64,000 nucleotides of DNA from Vibrio neonatus (GTDB lineage: Bacteria > Pseudomonadota > Gammaproteobacteria > Enterobacterales > Vibrionaceae): assembly GCF_024346975.1 (NCBI RefSeq), contig NZ_AP024885.1, positions 1,054,001 through 1,118,000 on the forward strand, read 5' to 3'. This document shows, piece after piece, positions 19,111 to 28,733 of this stretch. The notes below the pieces were generated by a model. It did no database searches and had not been told where the DNA came from. It worked only from the letters and a program-made list of their open reading frames with translations. Positions within the stretch are counted from its first letter, which is position 1, and every line of letters begins with the position of its first letter. The translations under genes were made by a program, and so were the position numbers.

Positions 19111-19866
19111 ATGGCTTTCACTGTCATCATTCCTGCGCGTTACCAATCCACTCGTCTGCCGGGTAAGCCGCTAGCAGATATCTGTGGTAAACCTATGATT
19201 GAGCATGTTTATCAACAAGCGATTCAGTCAGGCGCGGAGCAAGTGATTGTGGCGACAGACGATGAGCGTGTTGCCGAGGTGGTTAAAGGCTTTGGTGGTC
19301 AAGTTTGCATGACTTCGCCTAGCCATGAGTCTGGCACTGAGCGTTTAGCGGAAGTGGTCGAGAAAATGGGCATTGCCGATGATCAAATCGTGGTCAATGT
19401 ACAAGGTGATGAGCCGTTAATTCCGCCATCGGTTGTGGCGCAAGTTGCGGATAACTTGGCAGCCTCTACAGCGCCAATGGCCACCTTGGGCGTTGCTATT
19501 GAAGATGCCGAGGAAGCCTTTAACCCTAACGCGGTTAAAGTGGTGACAGATCAACAAGGCTATGCTTTGTACTTTAGTCGCGCCAGCATCCCTTGGGATC
19601 GCGATCAGTTTGCCAATGATAAATCAGTGCTAAAACAGCCACTGATGAGACACATAGGTATTTATGCGTATCGTGCAGGCTTTATCAATCGTTACATTAA
19701 TTGGGCACCAACGGCGCTTGAGAAAATTGAAAGCCTAGAGCAATTGCGAGTGCTGTGGTATGGCGAAAAAATCCATGTTGCGCTAGCAAAACAAACACCG
19801 CCACCGGGCGTTGATACTTTAGAAGATTTAGAAGCGGTTAGAGCCTTTTTAAACCAAACTAAATGA
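19111..19866 (+). CDS. kdsB: 3-deoxy-manno-octulosonate cytidylyltransferase (CMP-Kdo synthetase)
   Basis: KdsB activates Kdo with CTP to give CMP-Kdo, the donor for the inner core sugars added to lipid IVA. The ATG at 19111 gives 251 residues starting [32 protein letters not shown], which holds the nucleotide-binding motif; an in-frame extension upstream overlaps ycaR and is not conserved. [11 protein letters not shown] (metal/substrate loop) and the [10 protein letters not shown] segment are present. It completes the msbA-lpxK-ycaR-kdsB lipopolysaccharide block, which ends at a long hairpin. Confidence 0.95.
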   Translation: MAFTVIIPARYQSTRLPGKPLADICGKPMIEHVYQQAIQSGAEQVIVATDDERVAEVVKGFGGQVCMTSPSHESGTERLAEVVEKMGIADDQIVVNVQGDEPLIPPSVVAQVADNLAASTAPMATLGVAIEDAEEAFNPNAVKVVTDQQGYALYFSRASIPWDRDQFANDKSVLKQPLMRHIGIYAYRAGFINRYINWAPTALEKIESLEQLRVLWYGEKIHVALAKQTPPPGVDTLEDLEAVRAFLNQTK

Positions 19867-19891
19867 TAAAGATTAAGTGATAAACGTAATG

Positions 19892-19922
19892 AGTAAGGGA
19901 AGCCATTTTGGCTTCCCTTACT
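19892..19922. terminator. long hairpin between kdsB and spoVR (terminator-like)
   Basis: A perfect 14-bp stem AGTAAGGGAAGCCA/TGGCTTCCCTTACT with a three-base TTT loop between convergent genes. The T-tract after it is weak on both strands, so it may act mainly as a 3' stabilising structure. Confidence 0.7.
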
Positions 19923-19953
19923 ATTTGTGATGATGATGTGGTGATGATTACGA

Positions 19954-21480
19954 TTAAATATTGGTACCCAAATTACTGCGTTGCGGGCAACTTGCCAGAA
20001 TGTCTCTATGTCCTGACTCTTTAAGCTCTTCTAAAATCACGTCAAAGCCCCAAAGTCGGTAAAGGTGTTTAAGGACATCATCATAGCTTTTATCAAGTGG
20101 TATCCGCTGGTGAGGGATATGTTGCAAGGTGAGAGAGCGATCGCCTCTCACATCCACGTTCCATACTTGGATATTAGGCTCTAAGTTGCTGAGATTATAT
20201 TGAGCAGCCAGTTTCTCTCTTATTTCTTTATAACCACTCTCATCATGAATGGCGTCAATTTCGATGTAGTTCTTTCGGTCATCATCTTTGACTGCAAACA
20301 GCTTAAACTCTCGAATCAGCTTGGGTGATAAATATTGACTGATAAAACTCTCATCTTTGAAGTTCTGCATTGCAAAGTGCACCGCAGGTAGCCAGTCACT
20401 GCCTGCTAGGTCTGGGAACCACTCTCGGTCTTCATCGGTGGGGTGTTCACAGATGCGGCGGATGTCTTGAAACATAGCAAAACCCAAAGCATAAGGGTTA
20501 ATGCCACTAAAGTAAGGGCTATTGTAGGCGGGCTGCGCCACAACGCTAGTGTGGCTGTGCAGAAACTCAAGCATAAACTTATCCGATACGACGCCCTCGT
20601 CATAAAGATGATTGAGAATGGTGTAGTGCCAAAATGTTGCCCAGCCTTCGTTCATTACTTGAGTTTGTTTTTGTGGATAAAAATATTGGCTGACTTTACG
20701 CACGATGCGTACGATTTCCCGTTGCCATGATTCCAAAAGAGGGGCGTGTTTCTCAATAAAGTACAAAATATTCTCTTGTGGCTCTGCAGGAAAACGCTTT
20801 TTCTGGCTGCTAGCATGTTCACTGTTTTGTGGAACGGTGCGCCACAGCTCATTCACTTGAGATTGCAGATATTGCTCACGCTCTTGTTGGCGAATAGTTT
20901 CTTCGGCAATGGATATTTTTTCAGGTCGCTTGTATCTGTCTACGCCGTAGTTCATCAGAGCATGGCAGGAATCTAGTAAGTTCTCGACCTCATCTACGCC
21001 ATGTTTTTCTTCACATTGGCTAATGTAATTACGGGCAAAGATAAGGTAATCAATGATGGAATTGGCGTCCGTCCAAGTTTTGAATAGATAATTGCCTTTA
21101 AAGAATGAATTGTGACCATAGCTGGCGTGCGCCATGACTAGCGCTTGCATAGTGACGGTATTTTCTTCCATCAAATAGGCAATACAAGGGTCTGAGTTGA
21201 TGACGATTTCATAGGCAAGCCCCATTTGTCCATGCTTATAGTTTTGTTCAGTTTGAATGAATTTTTTGCCAAATGACCAGTGGTGATAGTTGATAGGCAT
21301 GCCAATACTGGAATAGGCATCCATCATCTGCTCTGCGGTGATAACTTCAATTTGATTGGGATAAGTATCAAGGCGATAGTGTTTCGCCACACGTTTAATT
21401 TGCTGGTGGTATTCTTCTAATAAACTGAACGTCCAGTCCGGTCCATCAGGGAGTGTTTTAGTTTGGGTTTCAGCTGACAT
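19954..21480 (-). CDS. SpoVR family protein (YcgB-like)
   Basis: This 508-residue protein is a full-length SpoVR/YcgB member. Motifs include LDTYPNQIEVITAEQMMDAYSSIGMPINYHHWSFGK near the N-terminus (split over about residues 38-72), GQMGLAYEIVINSDPCIAYLMEEN, and NEGWATFWHYTILNHLYDEG, which resembles a metal-binding HExxH-like pocket without being one. The function is not established in Gram-negatives. It is the third gene of a co-directional block with yeaG and yeaH, 23 bases after yeaH. The triad is widely conserved and linked to stationary phase and nitrogen stress in E. coli. Confidence 0.92.
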   Translation of the reverse strand: MSAETQTKTLPDGPDWTFSLLEEYHQQIKRVAKHYRLDTYPNQIEVITAEQMMDAYSSIGMPINYHHWSFGKKFIQTEQNYKHGQMGLAYEIVINSDPCIAYLMEENTVTMQALVMAHASYGHNSFFKGNYLFKTWTDANSIIDYLIFARNYISQCEEKHGVDEVENLLDSCHALMNYGVDRYKRPEKISIAEETIRQQEREQYLQSQVNELWRTVPQNSEHASSQKKRFPAEPQENILYFIEKHAPLLESWQREIVRIVRKVSQYFYPQKQTQVMNEGWATFWHYTILNHLYDEGVVSDKFMLEFLHSHTSVVAQPAYNSPYFSGINPYALGFAMFQDIRRICEHPTDEDREWFPDLAGSDWLPAVHFAMQNFKDESFISQYLSPKLIREFKLFAVKDDDRKNYIEIDAIHDESGYKEIREKLAAQYNLSNLEPNIQVWNVDVRGDRSLTLQHIPHQRIPLDKSYDDVLKHLYRLWGFDVILEELKESGHRDILASCPQRSNLGTNI

Positions 21481-21503
21481 AACGTATCCTTACTTGTATT
21501 CCC

Positions 21504-22775
21504 TTAACTGTGTTCTTGTTGAAACAGCTCTCTAAATACAGGGAAGATGTCTTCTACCGTTCGAATATTCTTCATCGCAAAATTTTCATATTCACGTTCG
21601 AGTTTTTCGTATTCGTGCCACAAAGATTGGTGACTCCTGCGCGTGATTTCTATATATGAGTAATACTGACAAATAGGCAGTAAATCTTCGGTCAGGATTT
21701 TTTTGCATCGCGGAGAATCATCGGCCCAGTTATCACCATCTGATGCTTGCGCGGCATAGATGTTCCATTGATTGGTGGGGTAACGCTCTTTGACGATGTC
21801 GTTCATTAATTTTAAGGCGCTAGAGACAATTGTGCCGCCGGTTTCTTGTGAGTAGAAAAACTCCTGTTCATCCACCTCTTTTGCCTGTGTGTGGTGACGA
21901 ATAAACACCACTTCCACGTTTTCATAAGTGCGATTTAAGAACATATACAGCAATACATAAAAGCGTTTGGCGATGTCTTTGGTGGCTTGATCCATTGAGC
22001 CTGATACATCCATCAAACAGAAAATAACTGCTTGGCTGGAAGGGATAGGGCGCTTTTCGTAGTTTTTGTATCTTAAATCGAAGGTATCAATAAAAGGTAC
22101 TCGTTTAAGGTTTTGGCGCAGCTCTTCGATTTGTGCCTTAATGTCTTTCTCTTCTAGAGGCTTGGCCGGTTCATTGTCTTTTAACTCTGCCAACTCTTGT
22201 TCAAGTTCGTTTAGTAAACGCTTCTTGCCGGCAGACATTGCGGTGCGTCTTGCGAGAGATTGCCTTAAGGAGCGAATGACCGAAATATTGGATGGAATCC
22301 CCGCGGTTTGATAGCCCGCACGATGAGTTTTCCACTCGGTGATGCGATTGACTTGTTTTTTTTGCAGATTGGGAAGCGCAAGATCTTCAAATAAGATGTC
22401 GAGATATTCGTCTTTGGAAATTTGAAAGATGAATTCGTCTTTGCCTTCACCATCGTCACTGGCATCACCTTGCCCTGAACCGCCGCCTCCGCCACCACTG
22501 GGCGGGCGTTCAACTTTATCACCGCGAACAAATTGGTCATTACCAGGATGGACTTTTTCTCTTAGCCCACCTTGCCCCTGATGAAAAGCCGGTTCAGTGA
22601 TGTCACTTTTCGGTAGAGTGATGTCCTCACCGCTTTCGGTATCTGTGATTGAACGACGATTTACCGCATCAGACACCGCTTCTTTTATCTTTTGTTTATG
22701 GCGACGAATAAAGCGCTGTCGATTAACAGTGCTTTTATTTTTGCCATTCAGTCTTCGGTCAATAAATTGAGCCAT
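21504..22775 (-). CDS. yeaH: YeaH/YhbH family protein with VWA-like domain
   Basis: This 423-residue DUF444 protein starts [35 protein letters not shown] glycine-rich, flexible segment lies near residues 94-105, and a von Willebrand A-like domain carries the MIDAS motif [10 protein letters not shown] (about residue 256). YeaH works with the kinase-like YeaG in E. coli stress adaptation; the exact role is unknown. It sits between yeaG and spoVR. The 154-base gap from yeaG holds several inverted repeats, so its expression may be tuned separately. Confidence 0.93.
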   Translation of the reverse strand: MAQFIDRRLNGKNKSTVNRQRFIRRHKQKIKEAVSDAVNRRSITDTESGEDITLPKSDITEPAFHQGQGGLREKVHPGNDQFVRGDKVERPPSGGGGGGSGQGDASDDGEGKDEFIFQISKDEYLDILFEDLALPNLQKKQVNRITEWKTHRAGYQTAGIPSNISVIRSLRQSLARRTAMSAGKKRLLNELEQELAELKDNEPAKPLEEKDIKAQIEELRQNLKRVPFIDTFDLRYKNYEKRPIPSSQAVIFCLMDVSGSMDQATKDIAKRFYVLLYMFLNRTYENVEVVFIRHHTQAKEVDEQEFFYSQETGGTIVSSALKLMNDIVKERYPTNQWNIYAAQASDGDNWADDSPRCKKILTEDLLPICQYYSYIEITRRSHQSLWHEYEKLEREYENFAMKNIRTVEDIFPVFRELFQQEHS

Positions 22776-22805
22776 GCGCTACCCCTATCACTCCGGTTAG
22801 GGCAT

Positions 22806-22916
22806 TGCTCGTGATCCTAAGAGCGACGAGCATCCCTAAACTACAGCAAGTTGCTGTGGTTCTTACCTGTGCTGTTATGCCAAATGCTGGACTATTAATG
22901 GCATAGCAGCGCAGGT
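22806..22916 (-). promoter_or_regulatory. structured yeaG-yeaH intercistronic region
   Basis: Reading with the genes, a long hairpin comes first: arms 22899-22916 and 22865-22882, 18 bp with two T/C differences that can pair as G-U in one orientation, and a 16-base loop. A compact palindrome follows (ACAGCAA-G-TTGCTGT, about 22843-22857), then a 7-bp inverted repeat (TGCTCGT 22806-22812 / ACGAGCA 22826-22832). No U-run follows the first hairpin, so it is more likely an mRNA processing or stability element than a full terminator. Confidence 0.6.
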
Positions 22917-22929
22917 TGATCGCTTACGA

Positions 22930-24864
22930 TTATGATGATTTACGGACTCGTAGATACCATTCTGAGAGTAAGCGCACTTGTTTCTCGGTATAGCCTTTCT
23001 CCATCATTCTGGCGACAAAGTCGTCGTGCTTTTTCTGATCGTCGGTGGATGTTTTCGCATTAAATGAAATGACGGGTAGTAGCTCTTCGGTATTGGAGAA
23101 CATTTTCTTCTCAATCACAGTGCGAAGCTTTTCGTAACTGGTCCAGAGCGGATTCGTGCCGCCATTGTTTGCTCGAGCACGCAGTACAAAGTTGACGATT
23201 TCGTTACGAAAGTCTTTAGGGTTACTGATACCTGCAGTTTTCTCGATTTTTTCCAATTCGCCGTTCAGTGAAGCGCGATCAAACAATTGGCCGGTTTCAG
23301 GATCGCGATATTCTTGATCTTGAATCCAAAAATCAGCATAAGTGACATAACGGTCAAAGATGTTTTGCCCGTACTCTGAGTAAGACTCCAAATAGGCCGT
23401 TTGAATTTCTTTGCCGATAAACTCGACATAACGAGGCACTAAGAAGCCTTTAAGAAACTCTAGGTAGCGCTCCGCTTGCTCAGCAGGGAATTGCTCACGC
23501 TCTACTTGTTGCTCAATCACATAAAAGAGATGTACTGGGTTAGCAGCCACTTCGGTTTGATCAAAGTTAAACACGCGCGATAGGATCTTAAAGGCAAAAC
23601 GAGTCGACAGGCCTGACATGCCTTCGTCCATGCCGGCAAAGTCTTTATATTCTTGATGGCTTTTCGCTTTCGGGTCGGTATCTTTGAGCGTTTCACCGTC
23701 ATAGACACGCATTTTACTGAAAATAGATGAGTTTTCTGGCTCTTTTAAACGCGACAGAATGCTAAATTGCGCCAACATGTCCAAGGTGCTTGGCGCGCAA
23801 GGTGCGTTAGATAACTCACTGTTTTCTAATAGCTTGTCGTAGATTTTGACTTCTTCTGATACGCGAAGACAATACGGAACTTTTACGATGTACACCCTAT
23901 CTAAAAAGGCTTCGTTATTTTTATTGTTGCGGAAAGTCTGCCACTCCGATTCATTGGAGTGCGCTAAAATCATGCCGTCAAAGGGCAGGGCAGAGAGCCC
24001 CTCTGTGCCGTTAAAGTTGCCTTCTTGAGTGGCGGTCAGCAAAGGATGCAACACCTTGATTGGCGCTTTGAACATCTCTACAAATTCCATCAAACCTTGG
24101 TTGGCTTTACATAATGCGCCAGAGTAACTGTAAGCATCCGGGTCGTCTTGTGAGTAGTGTTCCAGTTTACGGATATCCACTTTACCGACCAGGGAAGAAA
24201 TATCTTGGTTGTTTTCATCCCCCGGTTCAGTCTTAGCAATACCGGTTTGATCTAAAATTGAAGGGCGCAGTTTAATCACTTTAAATTTGGCAATATCACC
24301 ACCAAATTCGTGCAGGCGTTTAGCCGCCCACGGAGACATGATTGAGCGTAGGTAACGTTTATCTATGCCATATTCACTACGTAAAACCTCGGCATCTTCG
24401 GTGGGATCAAACAGGCAGAATGGATGATCATTAACAGGACTACGCTCACCATTCGCCGACAGCACATAGATAGGTTGCTGCTGCATTAATGCTTTGAGTT
24501 TTTCCGCAATTGAGGATTTACCACCGCCAACAGGGCCAAGTAGATAAAGGATTTGCTTTCTTTCTTCTAAGCCTTGCGCGGCATGTTTAAGATAAGAGAC
24601 GATTTGTTCTATGGCATCTTCCATGCCATAGAAGTCTTTAAAAGTATCGTAACGAGCAATAACACGGTTGGAGAAAATGCGGCTCAGGTGCGGATCGAGC
24701 GCGGTATCAACCAGTTCGGGTGTGCCAATGGCATGCAAAAGACGTTCAGCGGAGTTGGCGTACGCCATTTTATCTTCACGGCATAAAGATAAAAACTCTT
24801 GAATGGATAGCTCTTCTTCCTTTGCAGCTTCGTATCTGTGCTGAAAATGCTCAAAAATACTCAT
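22930..24864 (-). CDS. yeaG: PrkA family serine protein kinase YeaG
   Basis: This 644-residue protein has the PrkA AAA-type N-terminal domain with Walker A LLGPVGGGKSS (about residues 108-118), followed by the C-terminal kinase-related domain. PrkA/YeaG is reported to autophosphorylate and to act in stationary-phase and nitrogen-starvation responses. The start MSIFEHFQHRYE at 24864 is preceded by a purine-rich AAAGGGGA site. It leads the yeaG-yeaH-spoVR block, and the upstream intergenic region should carry the promoter. Family and length agree; the phosphorylation targets are unknown. Confidence 0.94.
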   Translation of the reverse strand: MSIFEHFQHRYEAAKEEELSIQEFLSLCREDKMAYANSAERLLHAIGTPELVDTALDPHLSRIFSNRVIARYDTFKDFYGMEDAIEQIVSYLKHAAQGLEERKQILYLLGPVGGGKSSIAEKLKALMQQQPIYVLSANGERSPVNDHPFCLFDPTEDAEVLRSEYGIDKRYLRSIMSPWAAKRLHEFGGDIAKFKVIKLRPSILDQTGIAKTEPGDENNQDISSLVGKVDIRKLEHYSQDDPDAYSYSGALCKANQGLMEFVEMFKAPIKVLHPLLTATQEGNFNGTEGLSALPFDGMILAHSNESEWQTFRNNKNNEAFLDRVYIVKVPYCLRVSEEVKIYDKLLENSELSNAPCAPSTLDMLAQFSILSRLKEPENSSIFSKMRVYDGETLKDTDPKAKSHQEYKDFAGMDEGMSGLSTRFAFKILSRVFNFDQTEVAANPVHLFYVIEQQVEREQFPAEQAERYLEFLKGFLVPRYVEFIGKEIQTAYLESYSEYGQNIFDRYVTYADFWIQDQEYRDPETGQLFDRASLNGELEKIEKTAGISNPKDFRNEIVNFVLRARANNGGTNPLWTSYEKLRTVIEKKMFSNTEELLPVISFNAKTSTDDQKKHDDFVARMMEKGYTEKQVRLLSEWYLRVRKSS

Positions 24865-25065
24865 AACAAAAATCCCCTTTAAACTGTTATAAGACTCACG
24901 TCAATCAATACGCTTACCCCATTAATAAGATTAGTCATGAAAAAGAGATTTGCTTGAAATATAAAAACTTTTTGTTTGTCCGGAATAAAATAACCAATTG
25001 TAAATGTGTATGGTAATGTAATCATTCATGGTTGATGTACAACGAAAAAGCAGAAGGAAATGCGA

Positions 25066-25824
25066 GTGAATTGGTTGAAGTTATCGACATGGCTGGCTGT
25101 GTTCACACCGGCTTTGTTCACCCCAGGTGTTGCAATGGCTACTTGGTCTTTAGGGGTTGGCGCATCTTACTCTCCGGTGGTATACAAAGACACGCCGTCA
25201 AATAAAGTCGTGATCCCGGTTATTGGGTATGAAGGCGAACATCTGTATTTGAGAGGCTTTACAGCCGGCTATAGAGTCTGGGAGCGACGCTCACCGCACA
25301 ATCTAGTGTTTCGTCTTGCCTATGATCCAAGAACACTGCAACCGTCTGATTCTGATGACCCCATTATTAGCCAAGTAGATAAAAGGAAAAGTACCGTGTT
25401 AAGTGGTGTTAGTTATCAATATTCCAATCGCGCTATTGGTCAGATTGAAGTGACTTTGGCCGGTGATATTCTTGGTGTTCATAATGGATTGTACGCGGAA
25501 ACCGTGTATAGAATTCCTTTTCGAGGACCACGCTGGATGTTGAGCCCGTCAGTGGGTTATTCGTGGAACTCCTCTAAATTAAATAATCACTTGTACGGCG
25601 TGTCGCAGCAAGAAGCGGATCGAATTGCAGGTTTGGATGCTTTCGCACCAGATGGTGATGGACAGTTCTTCTTAGGTTTGAGTGGCTTGTTTAAGTTTAG
25701 CGAGCGTATTATGGGGACGGCGGGGGTGCGTTATACCAATTTGGAAGGGGATTTAGAAAAGAGTCCGTTACTGGATAGCACGGACTCTTTTAATGTTAAT
25801 CTCGGACTTGTGTATACCTTTTAA
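25066..25824 (+). CDS. MipA/OmpV family outer membrane protein
   Basis: This roughly 252-residue protein has a signal peptide (NWLKLSTWLAVFTPALFTPGVAMA) followed by a beta-barrel that begins TWSLGVGASYSPVVYKD and ends with an aromatic residue (NLGLVYTF), as outer membrane barrels do. Members scaffold murein enzymes (MipA) or act as porin-like or immunogenic proteins (OmpV). The AGAAGGA site is 7 bases before the GTG at 25066 but only about 1 base before the ATG at 25060, so GTG is the better start. It is monocistronic and convergent with yfbU. The specific role is unknown. Confidence 0.85.
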   Translation: MNWLKLSTWLAVFTPALFTPGVAMATWSLGVGASYSPVVYKDTPSNKVVIPVIGYEGEHLYLRGFTAGYRVWERRSPHNLVFRLAYDPRTLQPSDSDDPIISQVDKRKSTVLSGVSYQYSNRAIGQIEVTLAGDILGVHNGLYAETVYRIPFRGPRWMLSPSVGYSWNSSKLNNHLYGVSQQEADRIAGLDAFAPDGDGQFFLGLSGLFKFSERIMGTAGVRYTNLEGDLEKSPLLDSTDSFNVNLGLVYTF

Positions 25825-25830
25825 GATAGT

Positions 25831-25866
25831 GGGTTCTGCCAAGGAACATCCTAGTTAACAGAACCC
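25831..25866. terminator. inverted repeat between OmpV-like gene and yfbU
   Basis: GGGTTCTG (25831-25838) pairs with CAGAACCC (25859-25866) across a 20-base loop. It lies between convergent stops, but there is no T-run, so termination is only a guess. Confidence 0.4.
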
Positions 25867-25880
25867 CCATATCTAGATCT

Positions 25881-26381
25881 TTATGCGTTAAAAATCTGAG
25901 TGATTTCAGTGGCACATAGGTGGTATTGACGAGGACAGTTACGCCATGTTGTTAGCATACGGAGGTATTTTTCTAACATAGGCATTTGGCTGTTGAAATG
26001 GTGGTTCGCTTTATCGAACTGAGGGTATAGGCCTTCAGAGTCAGTTAGGAAGCGTACATAGTTCACAAGGCTTGCTTCTGTTGCAATATCAAAGCCTAAG
26101 AACATTAGGCGACGTTTATCAACGTTAGCTTGTTCAGACGCTTGCAGCATGTTGAAAGACTCTTGCATTGCGTGGTACATCTCCATGATGTCAATAACAT
26201 CACGACAGCCACTTTCGCTGATAGAGCCAAAGTCTTTGTCTAGTTCGCGCATTTGTAAGCCATAACCACGTTCTACGATAGTTTGTAGACGCTCGTACTT
26301 GTCTTGGTTTTCAGGTGAAAGCTTTGACATCAAGTAGTATTGGTTCGAAAGGATCAAACGCTGTGCGTTGGTCATTTCCAT
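25881..26381 (-). CDS. yfbU: YfbU family protein
   Basis: This 166-residue protein matches E. coli YfbU closely from end to end: [20 protein letters not shown] at the start, then [31 protein letters not shown], and [10 protein letters not shown] near the C-terminus. The family is cytoplasmic, all alpha, and its function is unknown. It is transcribed on the minus strand 130 bases after pflA; no strong terminator separates them, so read-through from pflA is possible. A 15-bp tandem repeat lies in that gap. Confidence 0.93.
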   Translation of the reverse strand: MEMTNAQRLILSNQYYLMSKLSPENQDKYERLQTIVERGYGLQMRELDKDFGSISESGCRDVIDIMEMYHAMQESFNMLQASEQANVDKRRLMFLGFDIATEASLVNYVRFLTDSEGLYPQFDKANHHFNSQMPMLEKYLRMLTTWRNCPRQYHLCATEITQIFNA

Positions 26382-26438
26382 AAATAGTTTCCTTTATATC
26401 TTTGATATTTGCCTTAATCTAACCAACAAACCTAAATT

Positions 26439-26474
26439 AAAACCTGATCTTCAAAAACCTAATCTTCAAAAACC
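26439..26474. repeat. 15-bp tandem repeat, about 2.4 copies, upstream of yfbU
   Basis: AAAACCTGATCTTCA, AAAACCTAATCTTCA and a partial AAAACC lie head to tail at 26439-26474, with one base different between the two full units. The array is in the pflA-yfbU gap, 58 bases upstream of the yfbU start. Confidence 0.85.
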
Positions 26475-26511
26475 GGGGCTTTAACAATCGGCTTGCTGGA
26501 TAGGAGCAAGA

Positions 26512-27246
26512 TTAATATTTAACTATGTCGGTATATTGTTCTAGAACGCTGACAATCTCATCCATTGTTTCTTTTGAAGGTGGTTCAGTACCCTCTAATG
26601 GGTAGTCATAACCAAGAGCTTCCCATTTGTGCGCACCAAGCTTGTGGTACGGCAGAAGTTCTACTTTCTCAATGTTATCCATATCTTTGATAAAGTCGCC
26701 TAGCATGTGCACAGCTTCCATATCATCGGTATAGCCAGGAACGACAACATAACGAATCCATGTTTTCTTTCCAATTTTATGTAGGTAACGTGCAAAATCA
26801 AGAGTACGTCTGTTTGATACACCGATGAAATCTTGGTGGATCTCGTCCTTCATATGTTTAATATCCAGCATGACTAAGTCAGTGGCTTCTAATACTTCGT
26901 CAATGAGCTCTGTGTGCTTACGAACGTAACCATTAGTATCTAGACAAGTGTGGATACCTTCAACATGAGCTGCGCGGAATAAATCACGTACAAACTCAGG
27001 TTGTAGCATAGCTTCGCCACCAGAGCAGGTAATACCACCACCCGATGCATTCATAAAGTGACGATAAGACTTAGCTTCTGTAATGAGTTCCTCAACAGAA
27101 ACTTCTTTGCCACCATGAGTATCCCATGTGTCACGGTTGTGGCAGTACATACAGCGCATCATACAACCTTGTAGGAATACGATAAAACGGATCCCAGGAC
27201 CATCAACTGTTCCACATGACTCGAATGAGTGAATTTTACCTTTCAT
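26512..27246 (-). CDS. pflA: pyruvate formate-lyase activating enzyme
   Basis: PflA is the radical SAM enzyme that puts the glycyl radical on PflB under anaerobiosis. From the ATG at 27246 (GAGAG site 5-6 bases upstream) it has 244 residues; the TTG four codons upstream is less likely. The 4Fe-4S/SAM motif CMMRCMYC has cysteines at 28, 32 and 35, and the GGE-like motif is SGGEAML. It is separated from pflB by an LpxR-like gene and intergenic DNA, so it does not form the usual compact pflB-pflA pair. Confidence 0.95.
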   Translation of the reverse strand: MKGKIHSFESCGTVDGPGIRFIVFLQGCMMRCMYCHNRDTWDTHGGKEVSVEELITEAKSYRHFMNASGGGITCSGGEAMLQPEFVRDLFRAAHVEGIHTCLDTNGYVRKHTELIDEVLEATDLVMLDIKHMKDEIHQDFIGVSNRRTLDFARYLHKIGKKTWIRYVVVPGYTDDMEAVHMLGDFIKDMDNIEKVELLPYHKLGAHKWEALGYDYPLEGTEPPSKETMDEIVSVLEQYTDIVKY

Positions 27247-27373
27247 AGACGCTCTCAATTCTAACGTTTAAGACTGGGATAAGTGTATTACAAACATGAG
27301 GTATAACCTAGACTAGAGTTCAGATAAAGGCTTTCTAATTGTAGGGTCTGTACAATTTTACAGCGACTCGAAA

Positions 27374-28378
27374 CTAAAATAGCCAGAAAAAGGCTAAAGA
27401 CCCGTTAGTATGTAAGGACTTTGGGTCCTCTTTATAGTCACTACTTTTGCTCGAGATCGCTAAACTCGCACCCCATCCTTGATAATATCCGGTGATTCCG
27501 ATAGTCGCTGTCCCTTGAAGATGTTCTACTTCGTCGGCGGTAATTCCGTCATCAGGACGGTCGCCATCAATGGTGATGTCATTGAAACGCACTCGTCCTT
27601 CTATGCCGCTAAAGAGATACCATCCAGTATTACCATGCACAATAAGACTGGGATCTAGGGTGGATTCATTGCTGATTCGCGCACTACCAAAGCTTTGATT
27701 AAGCTCCGTTCCCCAGCGCCACATCAATCCTGTGGCTAACTCACTGCGATAGTTACCAACGAGCAGGCGAGTAGGGGTACTGATTTCGTGCGTTGTAGCG
27801 CCGCTCAAATCAGATTGGTACCATTTATCCATTCTATTGTAGCCAAGGTTAAACACCACTTGATTGCTGATCTGATTGTCCCACCCTTTAGGATCCGCTG
27901 ATTTTATCAGGCTGTGTACGTATTTCTGCGACTCTTCAGCATAGGCATTTGGCCCAACTGTGCCTAGCATTACGCTATAGCTGTTGATGGCAGAAGGTGC
28001 GATGGAATACAGAGTTGACGATAGGTATAACAAGCCGGCGTATGGTCTTTCATCAGCTATCGGATTCGGATTTTCAATATCTTCGGGGGTCCACATCTTT
28101 TGCCCCACTTTAATATTGTATTTATGGAGACGATGGTCATTTGCAGTGGCGCTAAATTGATTTCCGGGTAATGAATCAAACAGACTACCGGGTTGAATTT
28201 CAAAATAATCGGAATAAGTCAAAAATAAACCATTGGTGTAGTCTTGGTCTGTGGTCACAATCCCGTCGTTATCAATGCCTAAATTGATCGATGAATTTGG
28301 TTTTGCAGCGCTTAACTGGGGCGTTATCACTATCAGGGTAGGGATAACCCAATGCGCTATGGGTGAAAAATTGGTCAT
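27374..28378 (-). CDS. LpxR-like lipid A deacylase (DUF2219) outer membrane protein
   Basis: This 334-residue protein has a signal peptide ending LSAA and then the DUF2219/LpxR opening SINLGIDNDGIVTTDQDYTNG, which contains the Asn-Asp and Thr residues near the active site. ERPYAGLLYLSS and the GWDN segment are also typical, and the protein ends with aromatic SLAFFWLF, as a barrel should. Salmonella LpxR removes the 3'-acyloxyacyl group of lipid A at the outer membrane. I did not align the catalytic His with certainty. It lies between pflA and pflB on the same strand but with its own leader, so it looks inserted. Confidence 0.8.
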   Translation of the reverse strand: MTNFSPIAHWVIPTLIVITPQLSAAKPNSSINLGIDNDGIVTTDQDYTNGLFLTYSDYFEIQPGSLFDSLPGNQFSATANDHRLHKYNIKVGQKMWTPEDIENPNPIADERPYAGLLYLSSTLYSIAPSAINSYSVMLGTVGPNAYAEESQKYVHSLIKSADPKGWDNQISNQVVFNLGYNRMDKWYQSDLSGATTHEISTPTRLLVGNYRSELATGLMWRWGTELNQSFGSARISNESTLDPSLIVHGNTGWYLFSGIEGRVRFNDITIDGDRPDDGITADEVEHLQGTATIGITGYYQGWGASLAISSKSSDYKEDPKSLHTNGSLAFFWLF

Positions 28379-28666
28379 ATTACTCCGTATCTATATCAAC
28401 ATCCTGTTGTAGCAACTTCATCGGAGCACGTCCGTAGGTTGCTAATACCAATTTTGATAAAACTATTTTTGTTCTGTCATTTTTAGCAGTGAATTAAGCA
28501 AATAATTTTTACTGTCATCAATATTAAGCATAGGTCTAAATCTTTGTTTTTGTGCAGTTTTTAAGAGGATTTTGTAAATAAAAGTAAGCAGAAAGAGTGG
28601 AGGGGATAGTAGAGGAAATATGAAGCGGAATGATACATCTTGGCATACCTATTTCAGTATGGTCTA

Positions 28667-28697
28667 AACAAAAAAAACCTCGCCGAAGCGAGGTTTC
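28667..28697 (-). terminator. rho-independent terminator of pflB
   Basis: Minus-strand stem AAACCTCGC/GCGAGGTTT (28675-28683 and 28688-28696) with a CGAA/TTCG tetraloop, followed on the minus strand by a long T-run. Confidence 0.93.
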
Positions 28698-28733
28698 AAT
28701 ATTAGCAGTACTTAGTTTATGAAGTAATTAAAC

